The notes under the pieces were generated by a model that searched no databases, was not told where the DNA came from, and was given only the letters and a program-made list of their open reading frames with translations. A program made the position numbers and the translations under genes. 64,000 nt of DNA from G965197715 sp965247615 (GTDB taxonomy: Bacteria; Chloroflexota; Dehalococcoidia; Lucifugimonadales; UBA1127). Location: positions 1,550,001 through 1,614,000 of the forward strand of contig OZ252022.1 of the NCBI GenBank assembly GCA_965247615.1. Direction: 5' to 3'. Positions 62,195 through 64,000 of the stretch are shown piece after piece. The first letter of the stretch is position 1, and every line of letters begins with the position of its first letter.

Positions 62195-63574
62195 ATGTTC
62201 ACCCCCGCCGGGTTCCCTCGGCCCCTGCGGCCCCGGACCACCGCCCTCGCCGTTCTCCTCGGCGCGCTGCTCCTCGCCGTCGTGGGTGTCGCGTGTGACC
62301 TTGGAGCCGAGGCCAACGCGCGGGAACAGGTCCACGCCGAAGCCCTCAAACCCCTGTGGGAGGTCTGGGAGATCCTTCACGACGACTTTGTGGACAGAGA
62401 CCTACTTGACCCCGACGCACTCCAGCGGGGCGCCACGCAGGGGCTTCTCGCAAGCCTCCCTGGCGGCAGCACCGCCACGGCTGCTCCCCTGCCCACTGAC
62501 CCGATCGGACCGCCGCGGGGAGCACCAGAGGAGCTGCAACCCGTGTGGGACACGTGGGTTTGGATCTATGAGACCCACCAGGATGGCGCGTCGCGACCTG
62601 AGCCCGTCCCCCTAGCGCAGGCCGCAATCCGCGGCCTCCTGACAGCCGTCGACGACATCCACACCACCTACATCACCCCCGAGCGCTTCCGGATAGAAGC
62701 GCGGGCATTCGAGGGCAACTATGAGGGCATTGGAGCCCAGGTCTACAAGCGCGGCAACCGCTTCATCCTCAGCCCCATGCCCGGTAGCCCAGCCAAAGAG
62801 GGGGGCATGCTCCCCGGCGACATACTCCTGGCAGTCGACGGCGAAACTGCCCACGAGTGGAGCGTCCTCGAAGCCGTCAATCACATCCGCGGCCCCAGGA
62901 ACAGCATCGTGAATCTGGAAGTCCTGCACCTGGGCTCCAGCGAGCCCGCGGTCCTCAGCATCAAGCGCGGCGTCATCACCATGGAGAGCGTCTTCTGGCA
63001 GCTGATCGACGGGAGAATCGCCTACGTTCGCCTCGGGGCCTTCTATGGGAACACGGACGACGTGCTCAAGACCACTCTGAAGGAGGCGGTCGCTCTAGGG
63101 TCTGAAGCGCTCATTCTGGACCTGCGGGACAACCCCGGCGGCTTCCTGTCCAGTACGGTTAAAGTGACCGGCTACTTCTTGGAAGAAGGGTTGGTCACCT
63201 ACGAGGTCAATGGGAAGGGAAAGCGGAAAGACCACTACGTCGAGGATGGAGGACTGATAACCCAGCTTCCCATGGTCGTGCTGGTCAACCAGTTCTCCTC
63301 CAGTGGAAGCGAGGTCCTGGCCGGCGCCCTTCAGGACCATGGGCGCGCCACTCTCGTGGGCGTACGCACCTTCGGCAAGGCGAGTGTGAGCCTCTCAAAG
63401 CGGCTGTCCGACGGCAGCGGCCTGTACTATTCTGTCGCCCACTGGTACACCCCCTCGGGCCGCCTCATCAAGGGCCAGGGATTGCAGCCCGACGTGGTTG
63501 TGCCGTCAACCACCGGGACCTCAGGGGACCTCCAGCTGGAGAAGGCCATCCAGATCCTGGAAGGGGGGAACTGA
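62195..63574 (+). CDS. C-terminal processing peptidase (S41, CtpA-like)
   Basis: 459 residues. A membrane signal (LAVLLGALLLAVVGVAC) ending at Cys34 suggests secretion, perhaps as a lipoprotein, though the lipobox is weak (GVAC). Two similar helical segments follow (LKPLWEVWEILHDDFVD... and LQPVWDTWVWIYETHQD...), then PDZ (YEGIGAQVYKRGNRFILSPM, GGMLPGDILLAVDG) and the S41 core: LILDLRDNPGG, catalytic Ser in NQFSSSGSEVLAGAL and Lys in VGVRTFGKASVSL. Divergent from gltA; the last gene before smpB. Confidence 0.92.
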   Translation: MFTPAGFPRPLRPRTTALAVLLGALLLAVVGVACDLGAEANAREQVHAEALKPLWEVWEILHDDFVDRDLLDPDALQRGATQGLLASLPGGSTATAAPLPTDPIGPPRGAPEELQPVWDTWVWIYETHQDGASRPEPVPLAQAAIRGLLTAVDDIHTTYITPERFRIEARAFEGNYEGIGAQVYKRGNRFILSPMPGSPAKEGGMLPGDILLAVDGETAHEWSVLEAVNHIRGPRNSIVNLEVLHLGSSEPAVLSIKRGVITMESVFWQLIDGRIAYVRLGAFYGNTDDVLKTTLKEAVALGSEALILDLRDNPGGFLSSTVKVTGYFLEEGLVTYEVNGKGKRKDHYVEDGGLITQLPMVVLVNQFSSSGSEVLAGALQDHGRATLVGVRTFGKASVSLSKRLSDGSGLYYSVAHWYTPSGRLIKGQGLQPDVVVPSTTGTSGDLQLEKAIQILEGGN

Positions 63575-63625
63575 GCCTGCGGACTCGATTGAAATCGTGC
63601 TGCAGTCCATGTCATAAGTTGAGTT

Positions 63626-64000
63626 ATGTCCACTAAATCACGAAGAAGCGGTCGGAAGACCAAGGCGCCCGCCAAGAGGCCATCTACAGGGGTGTTCGCC
63701 ACCAACCGCCGGGCGTACTTCGAGTACGATATCCTGGAGACCTACGAGGCCGGTCTGGCCCTCCTCGGCACGGAGATCAAGTCCATCCGCGCCGGTAGGG
63801 TAAATCTGGCCGAGGCGTACGCCCGTCCCGACAACGGCGAGATGTGGCTCTACAACATGCACATCCCGCCCTACAAGGAGGGAGGCACCGACAACCACAG
63901 CCCCACGCGTCAGCGCAAGCTGCTCCTGCACCGGTGGCAGATAGAGGAGCTTGTGGGACAGGTCTCGCGAAAGGGACTGACCATCGTGCCGCTGCGCCTC
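63626..64000 (+). CDS. smpB: SsrA-binding protein (partial, runs off the window)
   Basis: Binds tmRNA for ribosome rescue. Starts with ATG at 63626 and stays open to the window edge (125 codons). After a basic N-terminus (STKSRRSGRKTKAPAKRPST), the core reads TNRRAYFEYDILETYEAGLA, LLGTEIKSIRAGRVNLAEAY, MWLYNMHIPPYKEGG and HSPTRQRKLLLHR, the family signature. The C-terminal third is outside the window. Confidence 0.95.
   Translation, partial: MSTKSRRSGRKTKAPAKRPSTGVFATNRRAYFEYDILETYEAGLALLGTEIKSIRAGRVNLAEAYARPDNGEMWLYNMHIPPYKEGGTDNHSPTRQRKLLLHRWQIEELVGQVSRKGLTIVPLRL

Overview
The window is GC-rich, densely coded, bacterial chromosomal DNA. The gene set best fits a Chloroflexota bacterium, probably near Dehalococcoidia/SAR202. 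This is inferred from gene content, not from a tree. Pointers are two F420/FMN luciferase-like (LLM) oxidoreductases, an HpaB-type hydroxylase and a LigB-type ring-cleavage dioxygenase in a catabolic block, the LL-diaminopimelate aminotransferase route to lysine, a dimeric GlyQS glycyl-tRNA synthetase, a lactate-dehydrogenase-like malate dehydrogenase and a DUF3105 membrane protein.

Layout. 0-5.7 kb: uvrC, a small membrane protein, a cytidylate-kinase-like protein, xerD and an LLM oxidoreductase, all on the minus strand. 6.2-13.9 kb (+): an acyl-CoA carboxyltransferase, a biotinylated PycB/OadA-like protein, isocitrate and malate dehydrogenases, then folP-folK. 14-19.3 kb (-): Trm112-like protein, CopD-like membrane protein, SbcD-like nuclease, a MazF/PemK toxin with its candidate antitoxin, and glyQS. 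19.3-21.8 kb: a repeat-rich zone with an intact IS30-family element and a broken small gene. 21.8-26.4 kb (-): a tight operon of mnmA, rnhB, yraN, two FmdB-like zinc ribbons, thiE and a translin-like gene. 26.7-28.5 kb: an AT-richer DUF262 + HEPN module with an in-frame stop, beside tRNA-Arg and tRNA-Pro. 29.2-37.7 kb: a catabolic block (LigB, LLM, HpaB, LhgO, aldo/keto reductase, SDR) with rpsU. 37.9-48.5 kb (-): a purine block (guaA, purD, purE, purB, purC, purS) carrying a VapBC-like pair, a ClpP homologue, a HAD phosphatase, an AlkD-like protein and an IS481-type remnant at its end. 48.5-53.3 kb (+): tsaC, a prenyl synthase, pgk and tpiA, the last two separated by an inserted small gene. 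53.5-55.4 kb (-): NAD-dependent formate dehydrogenase and a VOC protein. 55.4-60.4 kb (+): miaA, a Tag-like protein, dapF, dapL, hflX. The window ends with gltA (-), a C-terminal processing peptidase (+) and the start of smpB (+).

Two palindromic repeat families run through the non-coding DNA. Family A (ATTCCCGC-N4-GCGGGAAT) has been hit by two copies of a short inverted-repeat element, each inserted exactly in the 4-base loop with that loop duplicated. An IS30-family element has also landed in one copy. Family B (core GGTCGCTGGCGCGACGGC) has at least ten copies. One of these sits inside a small coding gene as an exact 27-base, nine-codon, in-frame insertion.

The most interesting biochemical anomaly is the PycB/OadA-like protein at 7981-9882. 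It keeps the biotinyl-lysine motif, but three of the four usual metal-site residues of its carboxyltransferase domain are replaced. It follows a 12S-type carboxyltransferase, so the pair mimics the 12S/5S/1.3S layout of methylmalonyl-CoA:pyruvate transcarboxylase without a biotin carboxylase in view.
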